The translations under genes were made by a program, and so were the position numbers. Source: CBDDEC01 sp965198045 (GTDB lineage Bacteria; Chloroflexota; Dehalococcoidia; UBA2979). From it: a stretch of DNA of 64,000 nucleotides. Below the pieces are notes generated by a model, which saw only the letters and a list, made by a program, of their open reading frames with translations, made no database searches and was not told the DNA's origin. How positions within the stretch are numbered: the stretch's first letter is position 1; the number at the start of each line of letters is the position of its first letter. The stretch spans positions 372,001 through 436,000 of the forward strand of contig CBDAOL010000010.1 of the NCBI GenBank assembly GCA_965198045.1, read 5' to 3'. Shown piece by piece: positions 35,993-45,495 of this stretch.

Positions 35993-36942
35993 GGCTGCGT
36001 CAGATCTGAGGGCTCGAACTGTGAGGTTTAGCCTCGTCTGAGCATGGACGAGGAGACATCGGTGAACTGTCCGCACTGTGCATCCGCCGCCACGACCAGA
36101 CGCCAGGCGCGCACGACGCTCGGCTACCGGCGGTTCAACTGCCGCTCGTGCAAGCGTCGCTTCAACGAGCGAACCGGCACGCCGTTCAACCATCTTCAGG
36201 TCCCGACCGACGTGGTGCTCCTCGCGGTGCTGTGGCGTCTGCGCTACAAGCTGAGTTTCCGCGACGTGGCAGAGATGCTCCTCCAGGGCGGTGTTGAGGT
36301 CACGCACGAGACCATCCGGGAGTGGGAGTTTCGATTCGCCCCACTGCTCGCCGGCCAGCTCCGCGCCAAGCGACGAGCCCGAGCCGGCGAGTCCTGGTAC
36401 CTCGACGAGACGTACGTGAAGGTCGCTGGGCGCTGGTGCTACCTCTACCGAGCGATCGACGGCGACGGAGAACTGATCGATTCGATGCTGAGCGAGCGTC
36501 GAGACAAGCATGCCGCGCGGAGGTTCTTGCGGAGACTGGTCGAGATCACCGAACGCAAGCCCGCACGGATCACGACCGACCTGCACCCCGCTTACCGACG
36601 GGCGATCCGCTGGATCATCGGCCGCAAGGCTTGGCATCGCACGACGCAGTACCTCAACAACTACACCGAGCAGAGTCACCGAGCGGTGAAGCAGCGCTAC
36701 TACCCGATGCAGGGCTTCGGGAGCTTCGAGTCCGCGTCGCGCTTCTGTAGCGCGTTCGATGAGCTGCGACAGTACTTCCGCGTCCGCCGCCGCGGTGGCG
36801 CCCATGTCGCGTTGACAGAGCAGCGACGGCTCTTCCTCACACGCTGGCACTCGCTGATCAGCGAACTGGCTGCAGCATAGACCACCAGCGACGTCGCCTT
36901 GTGGTGCCTAAGGGTCGACGCGCCCTGAGATCTGACACTGCC
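35993..36942 (+). mobile_element. IS-C copy 3 (IS6-like), complete
   Basis: 950 bp, almost identical to copy 1. Ends GGCTGCGTCAGATCTGAGGGC and, inverted, GGCAGTGTCAGATCTCAGGGC. Left flank CGGCCGAA, right flank CTGGGCGC: no duplication. The 3' half of Int-3 is missing on the right, replaced directly by the end of the molybdopterin gene. Confidence 0.92.
36044..36880 (+). CDS. IS6-like DDE transposase (IS-C3)
   Basis: 278 residues, intact, differing from IS-C1 at LLQGGVEV (LLQRGVEV in copy 1). CPHC/CRSC zinc finger, LDETYVKVAG, TTDLHPAYRR and NNYTEQSHRAVKQRY carry the finger and DDE residues. With two intact genes in the window, this family could still be mobile. Confidence 0.92.
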   Translation: MDEETSVNCPHCASAATTRRQARTTLGYRRFNCRSCKRRFNERTGTPFNHLQVPTDVVLLAVLWRLRYKLSFRDVAEMLLQGGVEVTHETIREWEFRFAPLLAGQLRAKRRARAGESWYLDETYVKVAGRWCYLYRAIDGDGELIDSMLSERRDKHAARRFLRRLVEITERKPARITTDLHPAYRRAIRWIIGRKAWHRTTQYLNNYTEQSHRAVKQRYYPMQGFGSFESASRFCSAFDELRQYFRVRRRGGAHVALTEQRRLFLTRWHSLISELAAA

Positions 36943-36966
36943 CTGGGCGCCGGCGCGCTACCGGCC

Positions 36967-38742
36967 CTAACCCTCGACGGTCACGGCAATCGTGTGGTGC
37001 CCCGTGGCGCCATCGGGAAACGGCTCCATCTGCTCGGCCGTCTGCACCATGCCGCTGCGATCGATCGCGCGTACCTCGAGGCGGAACGCGCCCTCGGTGG
37101 CGGGCCAGTCGACCACCCACTGACGCCAACTGCTGTCGGACAGCTCCTCGCTCAGAACGGCGTCGATCCATCCGCCTTCCGAAGGCTGCGCGCCGGGCGA
37201 TCGCTCGTCTGGCCGAACCTGAACGCCGCTGACGCCGCTCAGCCCGCCCCAGGCGACGCCGGCGACGCGCACGTTGCCGGGCGCGAGCGTGGCGCCGGCG
37301 TGCGGGACGTCGATGCGCGACTGCAGCTTGATCGGCGCCTGCTGGGCCCAGCCTCGCCGCACCCAGTAGGAATCGAAGGAGTCGAGCGTCGACAGCTCGA
37401 TCTCGCCGAGCCACTTCGTCGCGGAGACGTAGCCGTAGAGCCCCGGCACGATCAGGCGTGCCGGGAACCCGTGCTCGGCCGGCAGCGGCTCGCCGTTCAT
37501 GCCGACTACCACCATCGACTCGCGCCCGTCGAGCGCGACGTCCGTGGGGAAGCCGACGGTGAAACCATCGACGGCGCGCCCGATCACCTGCGTGGCGCCG
37601 GCCTGAACGCCCGCCTCGCGCAGCAACGTGGGAAGCGGGACGCCGCGCCAGTAGGCGTTCCCGACGAGGCCCTGCCCCACCCTGTTCGAGACGCACGCGA
37701 GGGTCACCGACTCCTCGCGCAGGCTCATTGCGAGGAGTTCGTCGAACGTGAACTCCGCCGGGCGGTCGACCATCCCGGTGAGCTGGAGCCGCCACCGCGT
37801 ACTGTCGATGCGGGGTACCGAGAGCGCCGTATCGATGCGGTAGAACTTGCTATTCGGCGTGACGAGCGGCGAGATGCCCGGCACCGTGGCGGGTCCGGCG
37901 CGGACGACGGGTGCGGGCTCGGGCGTCGGCTCGGGTGTCGGTTCGGGCGTGACGGTCGCGGTCGGCGTTGCCTCGGCGGGCGCGGTGGCGGTCGGCGTTG
38001 CCTCGGCGGGCGCGGTCTCGGCTGTGGCCGTCGCTTTGGGCGGGGCGCTCACGCTGGGGGTTGGCGAGGGCAGTGCGGCGGTCGCGGCCCCCGCGGGCCG
38101 TGACGCCGGCGTCGAGGTGCTCGGCGGCGGCAACACGATTGCGGCGCGCTGCGCTTCCACATCGACCGCCGGGCCGATCAGGCGCCGCCCCAGGGGCACC
38201 GAGACCGCTGCCGCCGCCAGCCCGCCGCCGGCGAACTGCAGGAAGCGCCTTCGCCCGAGGCGCTTCTCCTGCGGATCGGGAGGCGCGGCGGCGACCGACG
38301 GGCCGGCCTGAGTCGCTGCGTTGAGCAGCAAGAGGAGCGTCGCGGCCCCAGCGATTCCGGCGGCGAGCGCGGTGGTCCAGGCCTGTGCGGGCGAGGTGAA
38401 CGGATCGCGGGCCCCCACGAGCCCGCCGACGAGGGCGAAGACCGCCAAGGCGGCTACGCCGATCGCGCGGTAGCGCATCGCGAGCGGCCCCAGGGCCGCG
38501 CCCAGCAGCAACGAGGTGGCGACGATGCCAACGAGCAGTGCGGGCTTGTCGTTCGTGCCGAAGGTTTCGATCGCCGCGCCGGAGACGGAACGCGGGGAGC
38601 TGTCGATGATTACGTTTCCGATCGCCACGACCAGCGACTCGCCGTCGACGAGGCGCGCGACGAACTCGGCGACAGCCAGCGCCACCGCCGCGGCGACGAG
38701 TCCCGCGACCGCTCCAGGCCACCACTCGCGAAGTTGCTGCAT
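36967..38742 (-). CDS. Membrane-anchored sulfite-oxidase-like molybdopterin oxidoreductase
   Basis: 591 residues. Four N-terminal membrane helices (about 8-26, 66-84, 91-108, 120-138), then GRRRFLQFAGGGLAAAAVSV, a twin-arginine-like motif with hydrophobic core, so the rest is probably exported. A long Pro/Thr/Ala-rich linker (ATPTATAPAEATPTAT, PEPTPEPTPEP) leads to the catalytic domain: LQLTGMVDRPAEFTFDELLA, molybdenum-ligand Cys in VTLACVSNRVG, YWRGVPLPTLLREAGV, GFPARLIVPGLYGY, KWLGEIEL. A Mo-co dimerisation-type domain follows (IDVPHAGATLAPGNVRVAGVAW). The substrate is unknown. The stop is only 25 bp from the IS-C3 end. Confidence 0.92.
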   Translation of the reverse strand: MQQLREWWPGAVAGLVAAAVALAVAEFVARLVDGESLVVAIGNVIIDSSPRSVSGAAIETFGTNDKPALLVGIVATSLLLGAALGPLAMRYRAIGVAALAVFALVGGLVGARDPFTSPAQAWTTALAAGIAGAATLLLLLNAATQAGPSVAAAPPDPQEKRLGRRRFLQFAGGGLAAAAVSVPLGRRLIGPAVDVEAQRAAIVLPPPSTSTPASRPAGAATAALPSPTPSVSAPPKATATAETAPAEATPTATAPAEATPTATVTPEPTPEPTPEPAPVVRAGPATVPGISPLVTPNSKFYRIDTALSVPRIDSTRWRLQLTGMVDRPAEFTFDELLAMSLREESVTLACVSNRVGQGLVGNAYWRGVPLPTLLREAGVQAGATQVIGRAVDGFTVGFPTDVALDGRESMVVVGMNGEPLPAEHGFPARLIVPGLYGYVSATKWLGEIELSTLDSFDSYWVRRGWAQQAPIKLQSRIDVPHAGATLAPGNVRVAGVAWGGLSGVSGVQVRPDERSPGAQPSEGGWIDAVLSEELSDSSWRQWVVDWPATEGAFRLEVRAIDRSGMVQTAEQMEPFPDGATGHHTIAVTVEG

Positions 38743-39268
38743 GCCGACGCCCCTACTCTCGACACCCCGCGGCCGGATCTCGATCCTCTGCCGCCAGCTT
38801 CAGCGTAGCGCCGAATCCTTTCGAAACCCTGACAATCCGCGGCGGGAACCAGGCTCGGGGTACGCGGTCCGCCGCCGAAGACGGCGTTCTTGACGAACCC
38901 GATGGAATCGATGATCGAGATCGTCCGCGAGCGCGCGTACTCGACGCGAGCGCCGTCTTCGAGAGGGTCGTCGGCAAGCGAGGTGGAGAGCAGCGCCCGC
39001 GTCGCGCCGATCGGCAAGCGCGCAGCGAGAACACAACGCGAGGCATCGCTCTCCCCGTTCACGCCGCGTACCGGCGCACGACAGCCCGTTGCAGGTACTG
39101 ATCCCGCCGACGCCGTCAACACCATCATGGACACCCCGGATGGGTCTGCCACAAGCCGATAGCGGGGCGTACCCGTCCCTCGCGAGTGGTCCGCGCAAGT
39201 CCTTTCAGCAGCGCCCCCATCCGTCAAGCGCCCCCGCACGTGCTACCGTCCCGCCATGTCCGGCTGGC
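38743..39268. other. Interval without a recognisable gene
   Basis: 525 bp upstream of the molybdopterin gene. A minus-strand frame reading DPLEDGARVEYARSRTISII looks weakly coding but has no identifiable family. ATG at 39256 (MSGWP) may be the start of a gene destroyed by the IS array. Confidence 0.35.
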
Positions 39269-39288
39269 CGTGGGACGGAGCCTCTGTG

Positions 39289-40315
39289 TCAAGCGGCCTC
39301 GGTAGCGCAGGTGCGAGCATCGGCCACCATGCATCGGTAAACGACGTCCGAGAGTCGGCGTTTGAGGCAGCGCAGCGCCTCGTTCCGACTCTTGCCAGCG
39401 GCGAGTTTGCGACGGAAGTAGCCGTGGCCTTCGGTGCCCGGCATGCGCGTCTGGGTGAGCGCCGCGATGTGGAGCGCCCGGTTCAGCTGGCGGTCTCCAC
39501 CGCGGCTGAGGCGATGGCGTTGGACCTCCCCGCTCGACACCTCAAGCGGCGCCGTCCCCGTGTAGCTGGCGTAAGTGCGCGCGCGAGGGGAAGCGACTGA
39601 CCGCTCCGCTGCGCCCCACAATCTTCGCCGCCAGGATCACGCCGACGCCGGGGATGCGCGTGAGGGCGCTGCCTTGTACACGCAGCGCTGCCTCGAGGCG
39701 GCGGCCGTTCTCGACGAGGTTGCGGTCCAGCACCCGCACCTCGCGTACCAGTTCGCGGGCCATACGCAGCCGCTCGCGATCCGCGGCGCCGGTCGGACGC
39801 AGGCGGCGTAGGAGCGCCTGCGCGCGATCGGCGGAGAGCCTGGAGGGGCCCCCACCCGGTCGTAGCTCGCGCAGCAGCCGGTGCAGCCGGTTGACCACGC
39901 GCGTGCGTTCCTGCGTGAGCTCGTCGCGGCGGTCGGAGAGCAGTCGCAGCACCGCCGTGTCGTCCTCCGCCCGCACGGCACGCAGCGCCGTGAGGGGTTG
40001 GGCGGCGAGCGCAATGGCACGCGCGTCTGCGGGGTCGGACTTCCCGCCACCGGAGAGCAAGCGCACGCGCGCCACCAGCCGCGCCGGGACATCGACGACC
40101 GACTCGCCCTCCGTGAGCAGCCACTGGCTGAGGCCGTGGCCGAGACCGCGGGCCCCCTCCACGGCCCAGCGGCGCTCGGGCCACTGCCGCGCCCAGCGCA
40201 GCAGCCGGCTGTGCGCACGAGCTTCCACCCGGAGCTGGCCGAGCTCGCGGCCCGCGGGGTCGACGGCGAGGGCGGTATGCGAGGACTTGTGGGGGTCGAC
40301 GGCGATCAAGATCAT
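39289..40315 (-). pseudogene. IS110 transposase c, one-base frameshift
   Basis: ATG 40315 gives MILIAVDPHKSSHTALAVDP with the normal first Asp, RRWAVEGARG and KSDPADARA. An extra A near 39573 (GGCGTAAGTGCGCG versus GGCGTAGTGCGCG in copy b) shifts the frame within RAHYASYTG, so the C-terminal serine block (PLEVSSGEVQRH) is read only in a second frame. Correcting this base gives a whole DEDD enzyme. Confidence 0.88.
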
Positions 40316-40548
40316 GAAGCTCTCCCTGTCGTAGCTGAATTGCGGTGGGGAGGGCGGTGGACAGGCCGACTTCGGGAGCACCCGCACGCCTCTGTCGAGT
40401 CACACCGCGGCCGGACGGTGGCCGGCGACACTCCGCCCCAGAGCCAGTCCTGCTCAGCAGCACGGCAGCAAAACTTGGAGTCAGCCGACCAGCGTCCTCA
40501 ACACCTTAGGGCCGCAACCCCCGGTGTCTGGCCGGATTCAAACAAGTC
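40316..40548 (-). ncRNA. Candidate bridge-RNA region of IS110c
   Basis: 233-bp leader, matching copy b with few changes (for example GAGCACCCGC for GAGCATCCGC). See findings for the target match. Confidence 0.45.
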
Positions 40549-40890
40549 GGCAAAACCTCATGCGGCCCACCGATACTCATGATGCAAGCCTCCTAGCACC
40601 GGCTTGCTGACGACTCGCTGACTCGGCGTCCGCTGCACCGGCGAGTGTCCCTCCGGAGAGTCGAGCGACAATGATCGATGCGGACGCATCGCGTTGTAGT
40701 GCTGGACGTACTCACCAAGCACCCGCCTCAGATGCCGTTCGTTGACCGCGATGACATGGTCGAGACACTCGCGCCGGAGCGTGCCGATCACGCGCTCGGC
40801 GATGGCGTTGGCATTCGGCGCGTGCACCGGAGTCAGAATCGTCTCGATCCCGAGCCGTCGAGCGCGTGCGATGAAGTCTCCGCCATAGCT

Positions 40891-42462
40891 GAGGCTGTCG
40901 CACAAACCCACGAAGAGGGGGACATCGCTATACGATGAGCATGGCGGCGGGGGCGGAGTGATTCCGAGGTGCCGCCGTGACCCAGCGTTTCTTGCCGTGC
41001 GACCGTGACCAGCAATACCTGATGCCCGCCAGCCTCCGCGACTGGCTGCCCGGGGACCACCTCGCGTGGTTCGTGCTCGATGCGGTCAGCCAGTTGGACC
41101 TCACCGCGTTCTACGAGCGCGACCGCGAGGACGGTTGGGGGCGGAAGGCGTACGAGCCGTCGATGATGGTCGCGCTCGTGCTCTACGCCTACTGCGAGGG
41201 CGAGCGCTCGAGCCGCCAGATCGAACGGCGCTGCCGGGAGGACATCGCCCTCCGGGTGCTGACCGCGAACCAGCACCCCGACCACGCGACGATCTGCCGG
41301 TTTCCGCCAGCAGCACGAGGAGGCGCTCTCGGGACTGTTCGCCGAGGTGCTCAGGCTGTGCGCCGAGGCTGGTCTGGTGCGGGTCGGGGTGGTCGCGCTC
41401 GACGGGACCAAGCTGCACGCCAACGCCAGCCGTGAGCGCAACCGCACGGATGCGGACCTGGAGGCCGAGGTGCGGCGCATCCTCGACGAAGCGGAGCGGG
41501 TGGACGCCGAGGAGAACGCGCGCTTCGGCGACGCGCGGGGCGACGAGTTGCCTCCGGGATTCAGGGACCGCGAGGAGCGCCTGCAGCGGTTGCACGAGGC
41601 GCGGGAGCGACTGGCGGCCCGAGAGCGGGAGCGGCAGGAGGACTACGAGCAACGCCTCAGGAGCCGCGCGGAGAAGGACCAGCGCGGGCGCCGCCCGAAG
41701 CCGCCGCAGCCCGAGCAGGGTGCGAAGGTGAACGTCACCGACCCGGACAGCCGCGTGGTGCGCGACTATCACGGCTACTTCCAAGGCTACAACGTGCAGG
41801 CGGTGACGACCCGCGACCAGATCATCGTCGCGGCCGAGGTGAGCCGACAGGCGACCGACATGCACGAGCTGCAACCGATGATCGAGGTGATGCACCGCAA
41901 CCTGCAGGCCGCACACTGCGGGCCGGCGCGCGTGCTGCTGGCTGATGCCGGCTACTACTCCGAGGCGAACGTGCGGCAGGCGGGGAGCGCAGGTCCGGAG
42001 CTGCTGCTCGCGACCCGCAGCGACCGCAACCGGCGCGTCGGCGCGGCACCGCCGCGCGGGCGCATCCCTGCCGGGCTCTCCGTCCGTGAACGGATGGATC
42101 GCAAGCTGGCGACGCAGCGTGGCCGGCGTCTCTACGAGCAGCGGCGCTGGATGATCGAACCCGTCTTCGGCGACGTCAAGGAGAACCGCGGCATCCGCCG
42201 GTTCATGCGGCGCGGGATCGCCTCGTGCGCCAGCGAATGGAAGCTGATCGCCGCCACCCACAACCTCAAGAAGCTCTATCGCCGGGCGCGGCCGTCCTCC
42301 TGGCCAGCGAACGGCAACCCCCGGCAAAGAGGCTGGTCTGCCGCCGTGGCGGCCGCGTAGCGCCGCTGCCCTGTGAGAGGCGGCTACTCCGCCCCGACAA
42401 CCGACCGGCTGACCTCTTGGCCCTCGTGGCGCTCCGCCCACGCCACTCCATGCGACAGCCTC
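40891..42462 (+). mobile_element. IS-B copy 3 (IS1182-like)
   Basis: 1,572 bp, ends GAGGCTGTCGC and GCGACAGCCTC. Flanks AGCT (left) and TGCT (right), an altered form of the AGCT duplication. Inserted at the same IS-A position as copy 2. Confidence 0.92.
40977..42360 (+). pseudogene. IS-B3 transposase, one-base frameshift
   Basis: An extra G near 41300 (CTGCCGGTTTCCGCC versus CTGCCGTTTCCGCC in copy 1) breaks the frame at ATICRF. The second frame from 41347 carries all three acidic residues (VVALDGTKLHANAS, VLLADAGYYSEANV, IEPVFGDVKENRG) but lacks the N-terminal domain. Confidence 0.88.
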
Positions 42463-42843
42463 TGCTACGGTCGCGGCCTCGGATGAGGAACCCTGGCTGC
42501 TGACCCCAGGCGGTCGCCTCGATCATCTGCTGCCAGATCCAGGGCGCGTTCGGATGCTCCGTGACGTTCCAGTGCCGGATGCGGCGCCGGTCGTGGTCGA
42601 TCACGATGAGCACGTAGAGCGTGCGGAAGGCGAGCGTCTGGACCGTGAACAGATCGGCGGCCCAGATGCTGGACGCGTGGTTGCGGAGAAACGTGCGCCA
42701 CGACTGGCTCGGCGGGCGCTGCAGCGCTTGCCGGCGGTAGCGACTCACGGTGCGGGCGCTGACCTCGAAGCCAAGGGCACGCAGCTTGCCGACGATGCGG
42801 ACGGCCGCGGCACCGCTTGACTTCGGCCTGGGAGAGAGCGTCC

Positions 42844-43770
42844 ATGCTCGTGATGAACGCGAGCCCCTCCCTCACCGAGCTAAGCGCGCTGTACCTCCTG
42901 CGCTGTGAGGTCGAGGGCAAGTCCGCGCAGACGGTGCGCGCATACCGAGAGTCACTGAATCGCTTCGCCCGCGCAGTGACGGTCGCCGACGCGGCGGCGG
43001 TCACGCCGGAAGACGTCTACCGCTATTTGGGCGGCTTCTCTCACCTCAGCCTTGAGACTCGACACCGCTACTTCCGCGAGGTCCGCTGCTTCTTCAACTG
43101 GCTCGTCGACGCTCGCCACCTCCAAGACAACCCGTTCCGGGGGATCAAGAACGTCCGGCTGCCACAGCGCATTGTCGAGCCGTTCTCGCCAGCCGACATC
43201 GCGCAGCTGATGGCGGGGTGCGATTCAGCCACCGCGCTCGGGCTGCGGGATCGTGCGATGGTGCTGTGCTTACTCGACACTGGCCTGCGATGCTCAGAGC
43301 TCGTTCAGCTGACGCTCGATGACCTCGACCTCGAGACGCGCCGGCTGCGCGTACACCACGGCAAGGGCAACAAGCAGCGCGTGGTGCCCTTTGCAGCGCA
43401 CTGTGGCGCCGCGCTGGAGCGCTACCTCGAGCGGCGGGGAACGGCTCCGGGTCCGCTCTTCGTAGCGGCCAGCCACCTTGGTGAGCTGAAGCCAGCTACC
43501 GCGCTCCGACCGAACGGGCTCAAGCAGATGCTCCGCCGCTTGGGTCGTCGCGCAGAAGTGGTGAAAGTGCACGCGCATCGCTTCCGCCACACATTCGCGA
43601 CGTGGGCAATCGCACACGATGCCCGCGAACTCGACGTGCAGTACCTGCTCGGACACTCCTCGCCCGACATGGTGCGTCGCTACAGCTCGGCCTACCGCTC
43701 GGAGCAGGCGGCAACACGCCACCATCGCTTCTCCCCGGGCGACCAGATGATCGGCCCGGTGTCTCGCTGA
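42844..43770 (+). CDS. Tyrosine recombinase Int-2, complete
   Basis: 308 residues. N-terminal SAM-like DNA-binding domain, then the full catalytic set: Arg in DTGLRCSELVQL, Lys in HGKGNKQRVV, HAHRFRHTFATW (His-x-x-Arg), His in LLGHSSPDMV and nucleophile Tyr in MVRRYSSAY. XerC/XerD-like in size. ATG 42844 follows GGGAGAGAGCG. Its 3' side faces a tRNA-Gly(CCC) 3' half 100 bp away. GCGGCACCG occurs at 42807-42815 and again at 43784-43792, flanking the gene. It probably mediates integration of the element it belongs to. Confidence 0.92.
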   Translation: MLVMNASPSLTELSALYLLRCEVEGKSAQTVRAYRESLNRFARAVTVADAAAVTPEDVYRYLGGFSHLSLETRHRYFREVRCFFNWLVDARHLQDNPFRGIKNVRLPQRIVEPFSPADIAQLMAGCDSATALGLRDRAMVLCLLDTGLRCSELVQLTLDDLDLETRRLRVHHGKGNKQRVVPFAAHCGAALERYLERRGTAPGPLFVAASHLGELKPATALRPNGLKQMLRRLGRRAEVVKVHAHRFRHTFATWAIAHDARELDVQYLLGHSSPDMVRRYSSAYRSEQAATRHHRFSPGDQMIGPVSR

Positions 43771-43874
43771 GCCCGCCTCAGAAGCGGCACCGAGCGGGCC
43801 CCTGACCTGCGATTCCCCTGCAGTTTCCCTGCAGTCTCACATCTGAGTTATGTCGCCTGCTGCGGCAACCAGCG

Positions 43875-43922
43875 TGCTTCCCAAGCAGAGGGTCGAGGGT
43901 TCGAATCCCTTCTCCCGCTCCA
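43875..43922 (+). tRNA. tRNA-Gly(CCC) 3' half (likely attachment site)
   Basis: TGCTTCCCAAGCA (anticodon loop TTCCCAA, CCC), then T arm GAGGG-TTCGAAT-CCCTT, acceptor 3' strand CTCCCGC, discriminator T and CCA. The expected 5' half (GCGGGAG...) is absent and only three anticodon-stem pairs can form, so similarity begins in the anticodon arm. A 3' tRNA half next to a tyrosine recombinase is the classical product of integration into a tRNA gene. Confidence 0.75.
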
Positions 43923-44122
43923 GCCAGCGCACCTCGAGCGCTGCGCACGAGTGCGCCCGCCGATTTCCTGACAGATTGAGCTCCTGCAACGAGAGGAGGG
44001 CATGAGTCGGTGAGCGTACGACGCCCCGATGCCCGGCGGTGAATGCAGGGCTCGAAGTGTACACTTCCGCCTGGATCACATCAGAGTCAAGTCGTGGTCG
44101 CACAGGCGGAGCCATCTGAGTA

Positions 44123-44328
44123 ATGAGCTGGCAGAACGAAGTCGATGAACTTGGAACGGTCCGCAATCTTGCCGTCGCATGGGTGGGGAAGACGGTATCG
44201 CACGCCAGAAGCAGCAGGGCAGACTAACCGTGCGGGAACGCGTGGACTTGCTCGTCGACCCCGGTTCGTTCGAGGAGATCATGAGCACCCTCGTCCCCCG
44301 GGGCCGGCTGGCACAGCTACGGAGGTAG
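44123..44328 (+). pseudogene. Acyl-CoA carboxylase beta subunit, N-terminal fragment
   Basis: ATG 44123 opens MSWQNEVDELGTVRNLA; after a one-base shift near 44176 the frame reads MGGEDGIARQKQQGRLTVRE, then RVDLLVDPGSFEEIMS. This is the start of biotin-dependent carboxyltransferase beta subunits (GRLTxRERIxxLLDPGSFxE). It ends at a TAG just before the next gene's ribosome site. More than 400 residues are missing. Confidence 0.7.
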
Positions 44329-44330
44329 CG

Positions 44331-44891
44331 ATGACTCGACTGTCGGCGAAGACTCGCGACGAACTCACCGGCGAGCAGCGCGACGAGTACGACGACCTGG
44401 CCCGCACACGCACGCCGCGAGACGGCAAGTTCGGCGGACCCCGCGACGCCTGGCTATTGAGCCCCGAACTGTCGCAGCTACTGCGCTCGATCGGGGCGAT
44501 GGTGCGGGAGCGGACGACGCTTGACCGTGGACTCGTGGAGCTGGCAATCTCGATCACGGCACGCCACTGGGAGGCCAACGTCGCGTGGGCCTCGCACGCG
44601 CCGCGCGCCATCGAGCATGGGATCGCACCCGAGGTACTGGACGCCGTCTTCGAGGGGCGACGCCCGGACTTCGCTCCCGTGCAGCAGGTGCTGCTCTACG
44701 ACATCTGCATGTCGCTCAACCGCGAGCGCGCACTTCCGGAGCCGCTCTACAAGAGCGCAGTGAGTGCCTTTGGCGAGCAGGGTCTGGTCGAGATCATCGG
44801 CGTGATTGGCTTCTACACGCTCGTCTCGATGACGCTCAACGCCTTCGACGTGCCCGTTGCGCCAGGTGTTGAGGCGCCGTTCGCCCGCTAA
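44331..44891 (+). CDS. Carboxymuconolactone decarboxylase (AhpD-like) family protein
   Basis: 186 residues. All-helical AhpD-like pattern: RERTTLDRGLVELAISITARHWEANVAWASHAPRAIEHGIAPEVLDAV. The Cys-x-x-Cys of AhpD is replaced (no thiols in this helix), so a peroxidase role is unlikely; the subgroup with W-E-x-x-x-H is common in actinobacteria and Chloroflexota, function mostly unknown. GGAGGT ends 4 bp before ATG 44331, a strong ribosome site. Monocistronic or following the carboxylase remnant. Confidence 0.85.
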   Translation: MTRLSAKTRDELTGEQRDEYDDLARTRTPRDGKFGGPRDAWLLSPELSQLLRSIGAMVRERTTLDRGLVELAISITARHWEANVAWASHAPRAIEHGIAPEVLDAVFEGRRPDFAPVQQVLLYDICMSLNRERALPEPLYKSAVSAFGEQGLVEIIGVIGFYTLVSMTLNAFDVPVAPGVEAPFAR

Positions 44892-45152
44892 CGCCCCTGG
44901 GAGGATGGGCGATCTCAACGCTCGGCGCGCCTCGCGGTTAGGCGCACTCGATGTCCGGGAAGCCAAGCAGATGAAGGCGCATGACGTGCGATCTGGGCGC
45001 GCAAGTTCTCGCGTCCCATGACCGCGTCGAGGGGATGCTTGCGAAGCGGCTCCTTGATTGGAGCGAGATTACTGGGTCAGTTTGCGCCGGGCGCACGACC
45101 TAGGTAGGACTGGATCAGCTCGACGGCGTGAGGGATTACGCCACGCGGACGG

Positions 45153-45495
45153 CTACCTCAAAGGTGGGTGGTGTCCACAGGGATTTGCGTCCCCTCGTCT
45201 CCACCATACCCTTAGCACGATCGTGATGCTGCGGCGTCGAGCAGGTCGCAAGAGTTCCGCAACAGGAGAGACGTACATCAGTCGTTTCTCGCCAAGGTCG
45301 ATCCAGCTCTGCTCGATCAACGAAGCCACAACCTGCCACCGCTCCTTTGGTGGCGCCGTCATGATGCGCTTCATGTCCGAGATGTTCTCGGCGAGCTCGC
45401 GGTAGTCGTCGAGCGCAACGGGGCCGGCGAGCTTTGCATCGAGCTCGGCTCGAAACGTGTTCAGGGCGGACCCTATCGCTGTCGCTATGCGGCTG
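45153..45495 (-). pseudogene. Possible serine-recombinase C-terminal fragment
   Basis: The minus strand reads SALNTFRAELDAKLAGPVAL, DDYRELAENISDMKRIMTA and PKERWQVVASLIEQSWIDLG, then VSPVAEL. The leucine-rich helices followed by a short beta strand and V-x-P-x-x-E-L recall the tail of large serine recombinases. There is an in-frame stop upstream and no catalytic domain. Tentative. Confidence 0.3.

Larger units (their letters stand above)
39277..40548 (-). mobile_element. IS110-family element c
   Basis: 1,272 bp with the same two junctions in the IS-A terminal repeat as copy b (CGTGGGAC before, GGCAAAACCT after). Confidence 0.92.
39269..42803 (-). mobile_element. IS-A copy 6 carrying IS110c and IS-B3, truncated by recombinase unit 2
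   Basis: CGTGGGAC at 39269-39276, IS110c, GGCAAAACCT onward from 40549, IS-B3 at 40891-42462, then IS-A body to GATGCGGACGGC at 42803, where the recombinase unit starts. The same left flank (GGCTGGC) and the same right breakpoint as the 27.6-29.6 kb locus show that the two are copies. Confidence 0.88.
40558..42803 (-). pseudogene. IS-A6 transposase, split by IS-B3 and truncated
   Basis: C-terminal part 40890-40558 (NAIAERVIGTLRRECLDH, YVQHYNAMRPHRSL), core part 42803-42467 (WAADLFTVQTLAFRTLYVLIVIDHDRRR). N-terminal 130 or so residues missing at the recombinase junction. Confidence 0.8.
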
